From Kitasatospora sp. CB01950 (GTDB lineage Bacteria; Actinomycetota; Actinomycetes; Streptomycetales; Streptomycetaceae): a stretch of 64,000 nucleotides of DNA. Of the stretch, positions 53,067 through 60,813 are shown piece by piece. A program made the position numbers and the translations under genes. Under the pieces are notes generated by a model that was given only the letters and a program-made list of their open reading frames with translations, was not told the origin of the DNA and made no database searches. The stretch is taken from assembly GCF_001905465.1 (NCBI RefSeq), contig NZ_LISX01000003.1, positions 1-64,000 on the forward strand, read 5' to 3'. How positions within the stretch are numbered: the first letter of the stretch is position 1; every line of letters starts with the position of its first letter.

Positions 53067-53118
53067 GGATCGACCGAGGGGACTCGACCGGGGGAATCGA
53101 CCGGGGGAATCGACCGGG
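53067..53118. repeat. 13-bp tandem repeat upstream of xylA
   Basis: Four copies of GGAATCGACCGGG (first two slightly diverged) begin 20 bp upstream of the xylA start and would lie in its untranslated leader. The repeat is purine-rich on the + strand. Confidence 0.85.
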
Positions 53119-53225
53119 GACGGGGAGGGTCTATTCGTCAGGCCGGAAGACAAATTAATATGGGCCCGCCCCGCGAGGGAAGCCCCTGGGCCGAAGCCGT
53201 GCGGGACACCCCGGGAAACGCAAAC

Positions 53226-53239
53226 GGAAAGCGCTTTCC
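53226..53239. promoter_or_regulatory. Perfect palindrome in the xylA/xylB intergenic region
   Basis: GGAAAGCGCTTTCC, 14 bp with a central CG, lies between the divergent xyl genes. It has the form of a sugar-responsive operator. The ROK repressor encoded after xylB is the natural candidate; a LacI protein is an alternative. Confidence 0.6.
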
Positions 53240-53260
53240 CTCTCCCCGGGGAGGACGCGG

Positions 53261-53350
53261 CCACGCAGGCCACGCAGGCCACGCCGGGGATGCAGGCCGC
53301 GCAGGCCACGCGGACGACGCAGACGATGTGGACCCCACGCAGACGAGGCA
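53261..53350. repeat. 9-bp repeat upstream of xylB
   Basis: GGCCACGCA-like units recur up to the xylB start, first exact and then diverging (GCAGGCCACGC, ACGCAGACGA). Together with 53067-53118 the repeats occupy much of the 318-bp xyl intergenic region, which otherwise has no gene. Confidence 0.6.
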
Positions 53351-53365
53351 GACAGGAGCACGCCC

Positions 53366-54883
53366 ATGGCACACCCGCAGGTGGTGATCGGCGTCGACAG
53401 CTCGACCCAGTCCACCAAGGCCCTGGCCGTCGACGCCACGACCGGACGCGTCCTCGGCGAAGGCCGCGCCCCGCACCGGGTGGACTCCCGGCGCGGCCAG
53501 GAGAGCGACCCCCAGCAGTGGTGGGACGCCCTCAACACGGCCGTCGCCGCCACCGGATGGGCCGACCGCGCCCAGGCCCTGGCGATCGGCGGACAGCAGC
53601 ACGGACTGGTCACCCTGGACGCCGCCGGACACCCCGTCCGACCCGCGCTGCTCTGGAACGACGTCCGCTCCGCGCCCCAAGCCGCCGAACTGGTCCGGGA
53701 GTTCGGCGCCGACTGGTGGGCCGCCGAACTCGGCAGCGTCCCCGGCGCATCCTTCACGGCCGCCAAATGGGCCTGGCTGCGCGACAACGAACCCGCGCAC
53801 GCCGACCGCACCGCAGCCGTCCGCCTCCCGCACGACTACCTCACCGAACGGCTCACCGGCCACGCCGTCACCGACCGCGGCGATGCCTCCGGCACCGGCT
53901 GGTGGACCCCCGACGGCCCGCACCCCGCCGTCCTCGAACGGATCGGACTCGACCCCGCCCTGCTCCCCGCCGTCGCCCCCGCCGGAACCGCCGCCGGCCG
54001 GGCCCGCCCCGGCGGACCGCTGCGCCCCGGCACCCCGATCGCCACCGGCACCGGCGACAACATGGCTGCCGCCCTCGGACTCGGCCTCACCGCCGGCACC
54101 CCCGTGCTCAGCCTCGGCACCTCCGGCACCGTCTACACCGTCGCCCACACCCGCCCCGCCGACCCCACCGGCACCGTCGCCGGCTTCGCCGACGCCCTCG
54201 ACGGCTGGCTGCCCCTCGCCTGCACCCTGAACTGCACCCTCGCCGTCGACCGCATCGCCACCCTGCTCGGCCGCGACCGCGCCGACGTCGAACCCGGCGG
54301 CACCGCCGTCCTGTTGCCCTACCTCGACGGCGAACGCACCCCCGCCCTCCCGCATGCCAGTGGACTGCTGCACGGCCTGCGCCACGACACCACCGCCGGC
54401 CAACTCCTCCAAGCCGCGTACGACGGCGCCGCGTACTCGCTGCTCGCCGCGCTCGGCGACGTCCTCGCCGTCGACTCCCCGGACTGCGGCCCGGACTGCG
54501 GCCCGGACTGCGGCCCGGACCGAGGCCCGGACCGAGCCCCTGACCGAGCACCTGACCGAGCCCCGGCCCAAGGCCCGGACCCCGCGCAGCCGTTGCTGCT
54601 GATCGGCGGCGGCGCCCAGGGACGTGCCTGGCAGGACACGGTGCGCCGGCTCTCCGGCCGCCCGGTCCAACTGCCCGCCGCCCGCGAACTGGTGGCCCTC
54701 GGCGCGGCCGCGCAGGCCGCCGCGCTGCTCACCGGCGAACCGGCCGACGCCGTCGCCCGCCGCTGGGGCACCGCCGACGGGCCGGTGCTGCCCGCGCTCG
54801 AACGCGACGACGCGGCCCTCGAACGGATCGCGACTACCATTTCGCAGACGGCGGCCCTGCAAGGCGGCGGCGCACAGCAGTGA
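53366..54883 (+). CDS. xylB: Xylulokinase with an internal DCGP-type repeat
   Basis: This 505-residue FGGY kinase has VVIGVDSSTQSTKALAVD (phosphate loop), IGGQQHGLVTLD, PALLWNDVRS, GTGDNMAAALGLGL with the catalytic Asp, and LLIGGGAQGRAWQDTVRRLS (adenosine site). It phosphorylates D-xylulose with ATP. Between GDVLAVDSP and the adenosine motif there is an extra stretch of about 30 residues of DCGP, DRGP and DRAP units encoded by a 12-bp tandem repeat (about 54478-54555). It probably forms a surface loop. Its stop overlaps the ROK gene start. Confidence 0.94.
   Translation: MAHPQVVIGVDSSTQSTKALAVDATTGRVLGEGRAPHRVDSRRGQESDPQQWWDALNTAVAATGWADRAQALAIGGQQHGLVTLDAAGHPVRPALLWNDVRSAPQAAELVREFGADWWAAELGSVPGASFTAAKWAWLRDNEPAHADRTAAVRLPHDYLTERLTGHAVTDRGDASGTGWWTPDGPHPAVLERIGLDPALLPAVAPAGTAAGRARPGGPLRPGTPIATGTGDNMAAALGLGLTAGTPVLSLGTSGTVYTVAHTRPADPTGTVAGFADALDGWLPLACTLNCTLAVDRIATLLGRDRADVEPGGTAVLLPYLDGERTPALPHASGLLHGLRHDTTAGQLLQAAYDGAAYSLLAALGDVLAVDSPDCGPDCGPDCGPDRGPDRAPDRAPDRAPAQGPDPAQPLLLIGGGAQGRAWQDTVRRLSGRPVQLPAARELVALGAAAQAAALLTGEPADAVARRWGTADGPVLPALERDDAALERIATTISQTAALQGGGAQQ
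54478..54580. repeat. 12-bp tandem repeat inside xylB
   Basis: GACTGCGGCCCG units (three near-exact), then GACCGAGGCCCG and GACCGAGC.CC variants, encode DCGPDCGPDCGP and DRAPDRAP. Length is a multiple of three, so the frame is kept. Confidence 0.85.
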
Positions 54884-56163
54884 CGGCAGCCCGGGCGGCG
54901 GAGCGGAGACGAACGATCGTGGCAGCGGACGGGCAGCAGCCGGCCGACGGCGAACGCGCCCCTCGGCGCGGCCCCGCCTCCCAGCAGGACATGCGGCGGC
55001 AGAACCTCGCCCTGGTGATGCGCACCGTCGCCGCCGCGCACCCGCTGTCGCGCGCCGACGTGGCCGGCCGCACCGGCCTGACCCGCACCGCCGTGTCCAG
55101 CCTGGTCGACGAACTCATCGCCGGCGGACTGCTGGTGGAGGGCGAGTTGGAGCGCAGTGGCCGGGTCGGCCGGCCCGGCCGCGCCCTCGTGCTGAACGAC
55201 AGCGGCCCGGCCGGGCTCGGCCTGGAGGTCGGCGTCGAGCACCTCGGCGCGTGCGTCGTCGACCTGCGCGGCGACGTCCGGATCGAGCTCCACCGGGCCG
55301 CGCCGAACGCCGCCCGGCCCGCCGATCGGACCCTCGCCGAACTGGCCGAACTCGCCGCGCAGATCGAGGCGCAGGCCGTCGCGCTCGGACTGCGGGTGGT
55401 CGGCCGGGTGCTCGCCGTGCCCGGCAGCGTGCGGGTCCCCGTCGAAGGGCCCGGCCGCTACCTCGAACACGCCCCCAACCTCGGCTGGCACCACCTCGAC
55501 CTGCCCGCAGCCTGGCCCGGCCCCGGCACCGCCCCCGCCGTCGAGAACGAGGCCAACCTCGGTGCGATGGCCGAACTCTGGCAGGGCGTCGGCTCCGGCA
55601 CCTTCGTGCACATCTCGGCCGGCGAGGGCATCGGCGGCGCACTCGTCCTCGACGGCCGCCTGTTCGGCGGCGTGCAGGGCTTCGCCGGTGAACTCGGCCA
55701 CCTCACCGTCCGCCCCGACGGCCGCCCCTGTTCCTGCGGCGCCCGCGGCTGCCTCGAACCCTACGCCGGTCTTGCGGCGGTGCTGCGGTCTTCCAATCTG
55801 ACGGTTCGTCATGATACCGACGCCGTCGGCGAGTTGGTGCGGTGTGCGGAGGCCGGTGACCCCGCCGTGCTGCGCGCGCTGCTGCACGCCGGGACGGCGC
55901 TCGGCACGGCGCTCGCCGCGACCGTCCACCTGATCGACCCGGCCACCCTGGTGCTCGGCGGCGCGTACGCCGACCTCGCCCGATGGCTGCTGCCCGCGAT
56001 GCGGACCGAGCTCGCCGCGCTGATCCGCGTCCGCCCCTGGCCCGACGACGCCCTGCGCGCCTCCCCGCTGGCCCGCCGCGGCCCCGTCCTCGGCGCGGCC
56101 CTCACCACCGTGCAGCGCCTCCACGCCGACCCGGCGGCGCTCTGGCAGTCGGGCACCGGCTGA
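54880..56163 (+). CDS. xylR: ROK-family repressor of the xyl genes
   Basis: This protein of up to 427 residues has an N-terminal winged helix (QDMRRQNLALVMRTVAAAHP, then LSRADVAGRTGLTRTAVSSL) and a ROK sugar-binding domain with the zinc signature ELGHLTVRPDGRPCSCGARG then CLE. It overlaps xylB by 4 bp (GTGA) if the GTG at 54880 is used; a GTG at 54919 with GGAGA upstream is an alternative. Context makes it the xylose-responsive repressor, probably binding the palindrome between xylA and xylB. The symbol is by context. Confidence 0.88.
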   Translation: MTAARAAERRRTIVAADGQQPADGERAPRRGPASQQDMRRQNLALVMRTVAAAHPLSRADVAGRTGLTRTAVSSLVDELIAGGLLVEGELERSGRVGRPGRALVLNDSGPAGLGLEVGVEHLGACVVDLRGDVRIELHRAAPNAARPADRTLAELAELAAQIEAQAVALGLRVVGRVLAVPGSVRVPVEGPGRYLEHAPNLGWHHLDLPAAWPGPGTAPAVENEANLGAMAELWQGVGSGTFVHISAGEGIGGALVLDGRLFGGVQGFAGELGHLTVRPDGRPCSCGARGCLEPYAGLAAVLRSSNLTVRHDTDAVGELVRCAEAGDPAVLRALLHAGTALGTALAATVHLIDPATLVLGGAYADLARWLLPAMRTELAALIRVRPWPDDALRASPLARRGPVLGAALTTVQRLHADPAALWQSGTG

Positions 56164-56188
56164 GCCGGGCCGATACTTCACCGTCCTC

Positions 56189-56220
56189 TTGACTGTTCGA
56201 GGATATGGGCGGACAGTTAA
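56189..56220. promoter_or_regulatory. Promoter/operator of the ArsR operon
   Basis: TTGACTGT and ACAGTTAA form an imperfect inverted repeat about 30 bp long just upstream of the ArsR start; TTGACT can also serve as a -35 box. The layout suggests autoregulation. Confidence 0.45.
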
Positions 56221-56224
56221 GTGC

Positions 56225-56569
56225 ATGCCTAAGCAACAGGTGGATCTGGACCGGGTCTTCCAGGCGCTGGCGGACGCCACCCGGCGGGACCTGGTCCAGC
56301 GACTGGTCGCGGCTCCGGCGTCCGTCAGTGCGCTGGCCAAGCCCTACCCGATGTCGCTGCCCGCGGTGATGCAGCACCTCCAGGTGTTGGAGGACTGCGG
56401 GCTGGTGAGCTCGGAGAAGGTCGGCCGGGTCCGCACCTGCCGGATCGAGCCGGCCGTGCTGCGCGCGGCGGAAGAATGGCTCGCCGCCCGGCGCACCGCC
56501 TGGGAGACGCGACTCGACCGGCTCGGCGGCCTGCTGGCCGCCGACTCCGAAGACAGGAGCAGCACATGA
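56225..56569 (+). CDS. ArsR-family regulator
   Basis: This 114-residue winged-helix protein has LDRVFQALADATRRDLVQRL, SVSALAKPYPMSLPAVMQHL and QVLEDCGLVSSEKVGRVRTC. It lacks a clear metal-binding CxCxxC, like the ArsR group that accompanies AHSA1-domain genes. The ATG at 56225 fits the family. Its stop overlaps the next start as ATGA. It probably controls its own three-gene operon. Confidence 0.93.
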   Translation: MPKQQVDLDRVFQALADATRRDLVQRLVAAPASVSALAKPYPMSLPAVMQHLQVLEDCGLVSSEKVGRVRTCRIEPAVLRAAEEWLAARRTAWETRLDRLGGLLAADSEDRSST

Positions 56570-57045
56570 CGGATCGTCAGTTTTCGCACACCATCGCGCA
56601 CGCCACCTTCTGCCTCGAACGCCGATACCCCGTCCCGCCCGCCCGCGTGTTCGCCGCGTGGGCCGACCCGCAGGCCAAAGCAGGCTGGTTCTCCGGCGCG
56701 GACGCCGCCCACGAGTTGGACTTCCGGGTCGGCGGCCGCGAGATCAACCGGGCCCGGCGTGCCGACGGCCCGGAGCTGGTCTTCGAGTCCTGGTACCGCG
56801 ACATCGTCCCGGACCGGCGGCTCGTCTACACCTCCACCCTCAGCGCCGGCAGCGAACTGGCGACGGTGTCGCTGACCACGGTCGAGTTCCTCACCCGGCC
56901 CGGCGGCGGCACCCTGCTGGTCCTGACCGAGCAGGGCGCCTTCCTCAACGGCAACGAGGAGCCGAGCTGGCGCGAGCAGGGCACCGGAGCGTGGCTCGAC
57001 GCGCTGGGCGCCCACCTCCGGAACGAGACAGGAGAACCGACATGA
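56566..57045 (+). CDS. SRPBCC/AHSA1-domain protein
   Basis: This 159-residue START-like protein has LERRYPVPPARVFAAWADPQ, KAGWFSGADAAHELDFRVGG, RLVYTSTLS and a C-terminal helix GTGAWLDALGAHL. AHSA1 proteins bind hydrophobic ligands in a central cavity; those paired with ArsR regulators are widespread but mostly uncharacterised. It overlaps both neighbours by 4 bp (ATGA), so the three genes are tightly coupled. Confidence 0.9.
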   Translation: MTDRQFSHTIAHATFCLERRYPVPPARVFAAWADPQAKAGWFSGADAAHELDFRVGGREINRARRADGPELVFESWYRDIVPDRRLVYTSTLSAGSELATVSLTTVEFLTRPGGGTLLVLTEQGAFLNGNEEPSWREQGTGAWLDALGAHLRNETGEPT

Positions 57046-57377
57046 CGATCCGACGACTGCTCGCCCAGCTGACCGTCACCGACCTGGACCCGGCCGTCGC
57101 CTGGTACACTGCCCTGTTCGGACGGGGCCCGGACGCCCGACCGATGGCCGGCCTGGTCGAGTGGCACCTCGCTGACACGTACGGCGTCCAGGTCTGGGCC
57201 GAGCCCGACCGCGCCGGACACTCGACCGTCGTCCTGGACGAGTCCGACCTCGACGCCCGCCTCGCCCGCCTCACGGCCGCGGGCATCGACCACGGCGGCG
57301 CCCGGCCCGCCACCAGCTCGCGCATCCTGCCCGTCACCGACCCGGACGGCAACCGGATCGTCTTCACCGGCCGCTGA
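57042..57377 (+). CDS. VOC-family protein in the ArsR operon
   Basis: This 111-residue single-chain VOC protein has LLAQLTVTDLDPAVAWYTAL at the start, then HSTVVLDESDLDARLARLTA and ILPVTDPDGNRIVFTG. It is likely dimeric. Its ATG overlaps the AHSA1 stop. The ArsR-AHSA1-VOC set suggests detoxification or binding of a small hydrophobic compound. Confidence 0.88.
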   Translation: MTIRRLLAQLTVTDLDPAVAWYTALFGRGPDARPMAGLVEWHLADTYGVQVWAEPDRAGHSTVVLDESDLDARLARLTAAGIDHGGARPATSSRILPVTDPDGNRIVFTGR

Positions 57378-57385
57378 ATCCCTGC

Positions 57386-57455
57386 CGGCTGTTCCTCGAC
57401 GGCTCTTCCCGGACGGCTGTTCCCCGGCGGCTCTTCCCGGGCGGCTGTTCCCCGG
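57386..57455. repeat. 14-bp alternating tandem repeat
   Basis: Five 14-bp units alternate CGGCTGTTCCCCGG and CGGCTCTTCCCGGG forms, starting 8 bp after the VOC stop and ending about 35 bp before the phosphotransferase gene. Confidence 0.85.
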
Positions 57456-57489
57456 CGGCGGGCCCGGGAAGAGACCTAGGCTCGTCGGC

Positions 57490-58548
57490 ATGCTGAAGCG
57501 AGTTCCTTTCAACGAGGTGCTGCGTGCCGCCGTCGGCACCCCCAAGCAGTCCAAACTCCTGGACAGCAGCCCGAGATCACGGGTGTGGCGGGTGCGGCTG
57601 GCGGACGGGCAGCGGGTCATCGTCAAGCAGATCACCGACGGCGGGGACGCGGCCGCCGACGCCGACACGCGCTTCGCGCGGGAGGTCGCGGGGCTGCGGC
57701 TGGCGGGGCGGGCCTCCGCACCGGCCGTCGCGCCCGCGGTGCTCGCGACGGACGTCGCGTCGCGGGTGATGGTCCTCGAGTACGTGGAGGACCTCGGGCG
57801 GACGGACGACTGGATGCCGGGGTACGCCGAGTCGCTCGCCCGGCTGCACGCCCTGACCGGGCCCGCCGACGCGGGCGCACTGCCGGCCTGGTCGGGGCCG
57901 ACCGCCGCCGACGCGGAGTCCTTCCTCGCCCTGGCGCGGGCGCTCGAAGTGCCCGTACCGCCCGGGGTCGACGACGAACTCGGCGCTCTGCTGGGCCGGT
58001 TGGACCCGGCCTCGCACCACGCGCTGCTGCACGGCGACCCCTGCCCGGGCAACGACCTGCGCACCGCCGAGGGCGTCCGCTTCGTCGACTTCGAACGGGC
58101 CGCGCTCGGCAACGGCCTGGTCGAACTCGCCTACTTCCGTATCGGCTTCCCCACCTGCTGGTGCGCCATGTCCGTCACCGCAGCCCCGCTCGCCGAGGTC
58201 GAGAACGTCTACCGCACCACCTGGCGCGCCCTCACCGGCCGCGACGTGCCCGGCGACCTCGCCGACGCCTGCGCGGCCTGGCTGATCCAGGGCGACGCCC
58301 TCGTCGAGCGAGCGCACCGCGGCACGGCCGATCAACTCGCCCGCGTCCCCACCGAGGACTTCACCTGGGGCTACGTCACCGCCCGCGAACGCCTCGTCCA
58401 CCGCCTCGGCGTCCTCGCCACCATGACCCGCGACCACGACCACCTGCACACGACCGGAAAGCTCGCGGCCGCCCTGTCCGCCCGCCTCCTCGACCACTGG
58501 TCGACCCTCCGCCCCCTGCCCGCGCAGGACACCCGGCCCTGGTATTAG
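57490..58548 (+). CDS. Phosphotransferase (APH/choline-kinase-like)
   Basis: This 352-residue kinase-fold protein has RVWRVRLADGQRVIVKQITD with the ATP-binding Lys, MVLEYVEDLG (hinge), ALLHGDPCPGNDL (catalytic HGDxxxxN) and VRFVDFERAALGNGLVELAY (DFE metal loop). The substrate is unknown. The stop codon directly abuts an IS-like end sequence, so the last residues may have been altered by insertion, though the length is plausible. Confidence 0.87.
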   Translation: MLKRVPFNEVLRAAVGTPKQSKLLDSSPRSRVWRVRLADGQRVIVKQITDGGDAAADADTRFAREVAGLRLAGRASAPAVAPAVLATDVASRVMVLEYVEDLGRTDDWMPGYAESLARLHALTGPADAGALPAWSGPTAADAESFLALARALEVPVPPGVDDELGALLGRLDPASHHALLHGDPCPGNDLRTAEGVRFVDFERAALGNGLVELAYFRIGFPTCWCAMSVTAAPLAEVENVYRTTWRALTGRDVPGDLADACAAWLIQGDALVERAHRGTADQLARVPTEDFTWGYVTARERLVHRLGVLATMTRDHDHLHTTGKLAAALSARLLDHWSTLRPLPAQDTRPWY

Positions 58549-58640
58549 GGACTGTTCTAGAAGTGGATCAAGGTCATGCGATGATCACGTTTCATGGCGC
58601 GGGGAGATCCGACGGACGTCCGCAAGGGCGTGGACGAGCT
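58549..58640 (+). mobile_element. Left-end remnant of an IS5-type element
   Basis: The stretch with TCTAGAAGTGGATCAAGG, then TCATGCGATGATCACGTTTC and an ATG encoding MARGDPTDV, resembles the left end and transposase start (MARGDLTD-type) of common streptomycete IS5-group elements, recognised from memory. After about nine codons the similarity fades. The rest of 58641-58922 is open in several frames but shows no gene I trust. Confidence 0.5.
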
Positions 58641-58922
58641 GGAAGCCGGACCGGAACCATTGGGACGGGTCCGGCGGCCCGGCGGCGTCGCGAGTCCTCG
58701 GCTACGACTGGACCGGCGACCGGGCCGTGTGTTGCTCGGCCGCCCGGTCGGGTCGGGGCGCTGTTGCGGCGGCCGGCTCCTGTGCTCGGGCTGCGCGGCA
58801 TCGGCCGGTTCGTGCTGGTGGGATGCGGGTGCCGGTGGACCTGCTGCCGCTGGAAGGTTGCTGCGGAGGGGTGGTGGCGGGGTGTGCCCCGGGGGCCGGG
58901 GCACACCTGCGGGAGTCCGGCG

Positions 58923-59366
58923 TCAGCAGGCCACCACGGTGGAGACGGTGGCGGTCGAGGTGGGCCAGCCGGGCTGGGCCACCGAGAAGGTGGTGCTGAC
59001 GGTGGCGCCGCACGGGGCGCTGGAGAAGACGCTGCCGACCTGGTTCGAGCCGGGCTGGACGATGACGGCCGGGTGGACGGGGGCGAGGGGGGCGCTGCCG
59101 ACGACCGTGCCGGAGACGGTGAAGCCGAGGGGCCGGGGCTCCCAGGACGGGTCGCCGGGCGTGGCCACCCCGTAGAAGCGGACCTGGTTGCCGGTCACCT
59201 CGACGCAGGCCCGGGTCAGCAGCGGGCCGGGCGCGCCAGGGGTGCCGCAGGTCACGACGGCGCCGACCGGTCCGGCCGGGCCGGTCGGCGCGGCGGCGGC
59301 CCCCTGGACGGTGGCCAGGGTGGTTATGGCCGCGGCGGTGGCGACGGCGATGACGGTGGTCTTCAT
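58923..59366 (-). CDS. Small secreted protein
   Basis: This 147-residue protein has a signal peptide (MKTTVIAVATAAAITTLATV then QGAAAA) and a beta-rich mature part with four cysteines, ending in VVAC. No family is recognised. GGAGAG precedes the ATG at 59366. The AT-richer sequence at 59405-59440 (GAAATGTCACATTCC) probably contains its promoter. Confidence 0.7.
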   Translation of the reverse strand: MKTTVIAVATAAAITTLATVQGAAAAPTGPAGPVGAVVTCGTPGAPGPLLTRACVEVTGNQVRFYGVATPGDPSWEPRPLGFTVSGTVVGSAPLAPVHPAVIVQPGSNQVGSVFSSAPCGATVSTTFSVAQPGWPTSTATVSTVVAC

Positions 59367-59829
59367 GGGTGTCTCTCCTCGGGGTGCAGGGATGGGACGA
59401 TGGGCGGAATGTGAAATGTCACATTCCGCTGGCGTCAGCATGGCAGTCCCCCGCACCCCGGGGTGCGGCATCCGGGAAGAAAGCGGTCCTTCGCGGGTAT
59501 CGGCCACCGAATGACCGGAATGGCCTGTCGGTGATCGCGCAAACCCCTGGCCCGGCCCGCCCGGGCGGCCGAACTCCCCACCGGGAAAGCAGGGTTCGGC
59601 GCCGACGGGTGCGGGGTACGTGACCTCTCGCACCCGTACCGCACCCGTACCGCACCCGGAGCGGGCGCTGGCGATGGCGGCGGCGTTGGCCGACGCCGGG
59701 GCGGCCGCCGCCAGTGTTCAACTCATTGATCTGGAAGGGGACTTGCCGACCGAGCCAGGCATCGCCTTCCCGCGCGAGGTCACCACGCGCAGGTCCACCA
59801 GCTGCTCGGTGCTCGCCCCGCTGCGGCTG

Positions 59830-60290
59830 AGCCTGTTCGCGGCCGGCGCCGACTGCACCCCGTACGACGGCGAACTGCGCGGGTACGTGGCCGCGGTGGG
59901 CGTCGCCTGCGGTTCGGGGTCGGGGCAGCAGCCCGAACGCAGGGCCAGGATCTCCTGGGGGCGGGCACCTGGCAGACGATGAAGGCGGCGGCGACCAGGT
60001 GGCGCAGGAGCGTCTCGGCTTCGGCGTAGTCGAGGTTCCGGCGCCAGGGTCCGGCCGGCGATGCGGCCGGTGACCGGCAGGTCGAGCGCCTGCGGCTGCC
60101 CGGCCTGGGCGGCCGGGGCTGCAACGGAGACCCGCCCGGCGACCTCTGCGTCACGGTGCGCATCGAGCTCCGGCCATCCGACCAACTGGCATCTCAGCCC
60201 CTCGATCTCGCCACGTCGGCGGTGACCCAGATGCCCTGTTCCCCTCGCCGGGACGGGGCGGCAACCACAACGATGTCGCGGTTGACAGCC
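59830..60290 (-). pseudogene. Decayed tyrosine recombinase (integrase) with several frameshifts
   Basis: Pieces of one integrase-like protein appear in order but in different frames. They are IVVVAAPSRRGEQGIWVTAD (about 60270-60200), QLVGWPELDAHRDAEVAGRV then ALDLPVTGRIAGR (about 60195-60055), RNLDYAEAETLLRHLVAAAF (about 60040-59985), and GARPQEILALRSGCCPDPEP (about 59970-59915). The G(M/A)RPxEhLxLRxGCC part is the box I arginine region of streptomycete site-specific recombinases. The catalytic C-terminal HxxR and Tyr are absent. At least three frame changes make it non-functional. Confidence 0.5.
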
Positions 60291-60300
60291 GACCGGACGG

Positions 60301-60723
60301 GTGGGCGAGGCGTGCTCCGCCCCAGTGGGCAGTGCTGGAACCGTTGCCGCCGCGCGGTGTCAAGCCCTGACGGATGCCGAGCTCAACGAGTTGTTCGGCG
60401 CGTCGTGGCCGGAGTACCGGCCGAGTTCCTTCGTGCCGGTGTTGGCGCACAGCCTGACCTGGGTCGCGGCGCGGCGGGGTGGGCGGCTGGTCGGGTGCGT
60501 CAACGTCGCGGGTGACGGCGGTGTGCACGCGTTCATCCTGGACACGACGGTGCATCCGGACGAGCGTCGGCGGGGGCTCGGGGTGCGGCTGGTGCGGGCG
60601 GCTGCCGCCGAGGCGAGGGCGCACGGCGCCGAGTGGCTGCACGTCGACCACGAGCCGCACTTGGAGGACTTCTACGGCCGGTGCGGATTCCGGCCGACCG
60701 CCGCCCGGCTCATGCAGCTCTGA
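60301..60723 (+). CDS. GNAT-family acetyltransferase, N terminus uncertain
   Basis: This protein of about 140 residues has LTDAELNELF, HSLTWVAARRGGRLVGCVNV, HAFILDTTVHPDERRRGLGV (motif A) and EWLHVDHEPHLEDFYGRCGF, the full core of a small GNAT subgroup. The first 20 or so residues before LTDAEL do not look conserved and come from the edge of the decayed integrase region, so the original start may have been lost. The GTG at 60301 is the first available start. Confidence 0.72.
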   Translation: MGEACSAPVGSAGTVAAARCQALTDAELNELFGASWPEYRPSSFVPVLAHSLTWVAARRGGRLVGCVNVAGDGGVHAFILDTTVHPDERRRGLGVRLVRAAAAEARAHGAEWLHVDHEPHLEDFYGRCGFRPTAARLMQL

Positions 60724-60730
60724 GTCGGCG

Positions 60731-60764
60731 CGGCGGCCTGCGGCGGGCCGGGCCGCAGCCGCCG
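60731..60764. terminator. Hairpin between convergent genes
   Basis: CGGCGGCCTGCGGC (60731-60744) pairs with GCCGCAGCCGCCG (60752-60764) with one bulged base. It lies between the GNAT stop and the convergent wall-protein stop. Confidence 0.55.
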
Positions 60765-60813
60765 ATCGGCGGCAACGGCCCGGTGAACTCGCTTTGCGGG
60801 TAAGGGGGTTGCT

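Noticed and set aside
59620..59982. 120-residue frame on the + strand over the integrase remnant
   Set aside because: It has an Arg/Ala-rich composition and no motif, and is antisense to recognisable recombinase fragments. A real small gene cannot be fully excluded.
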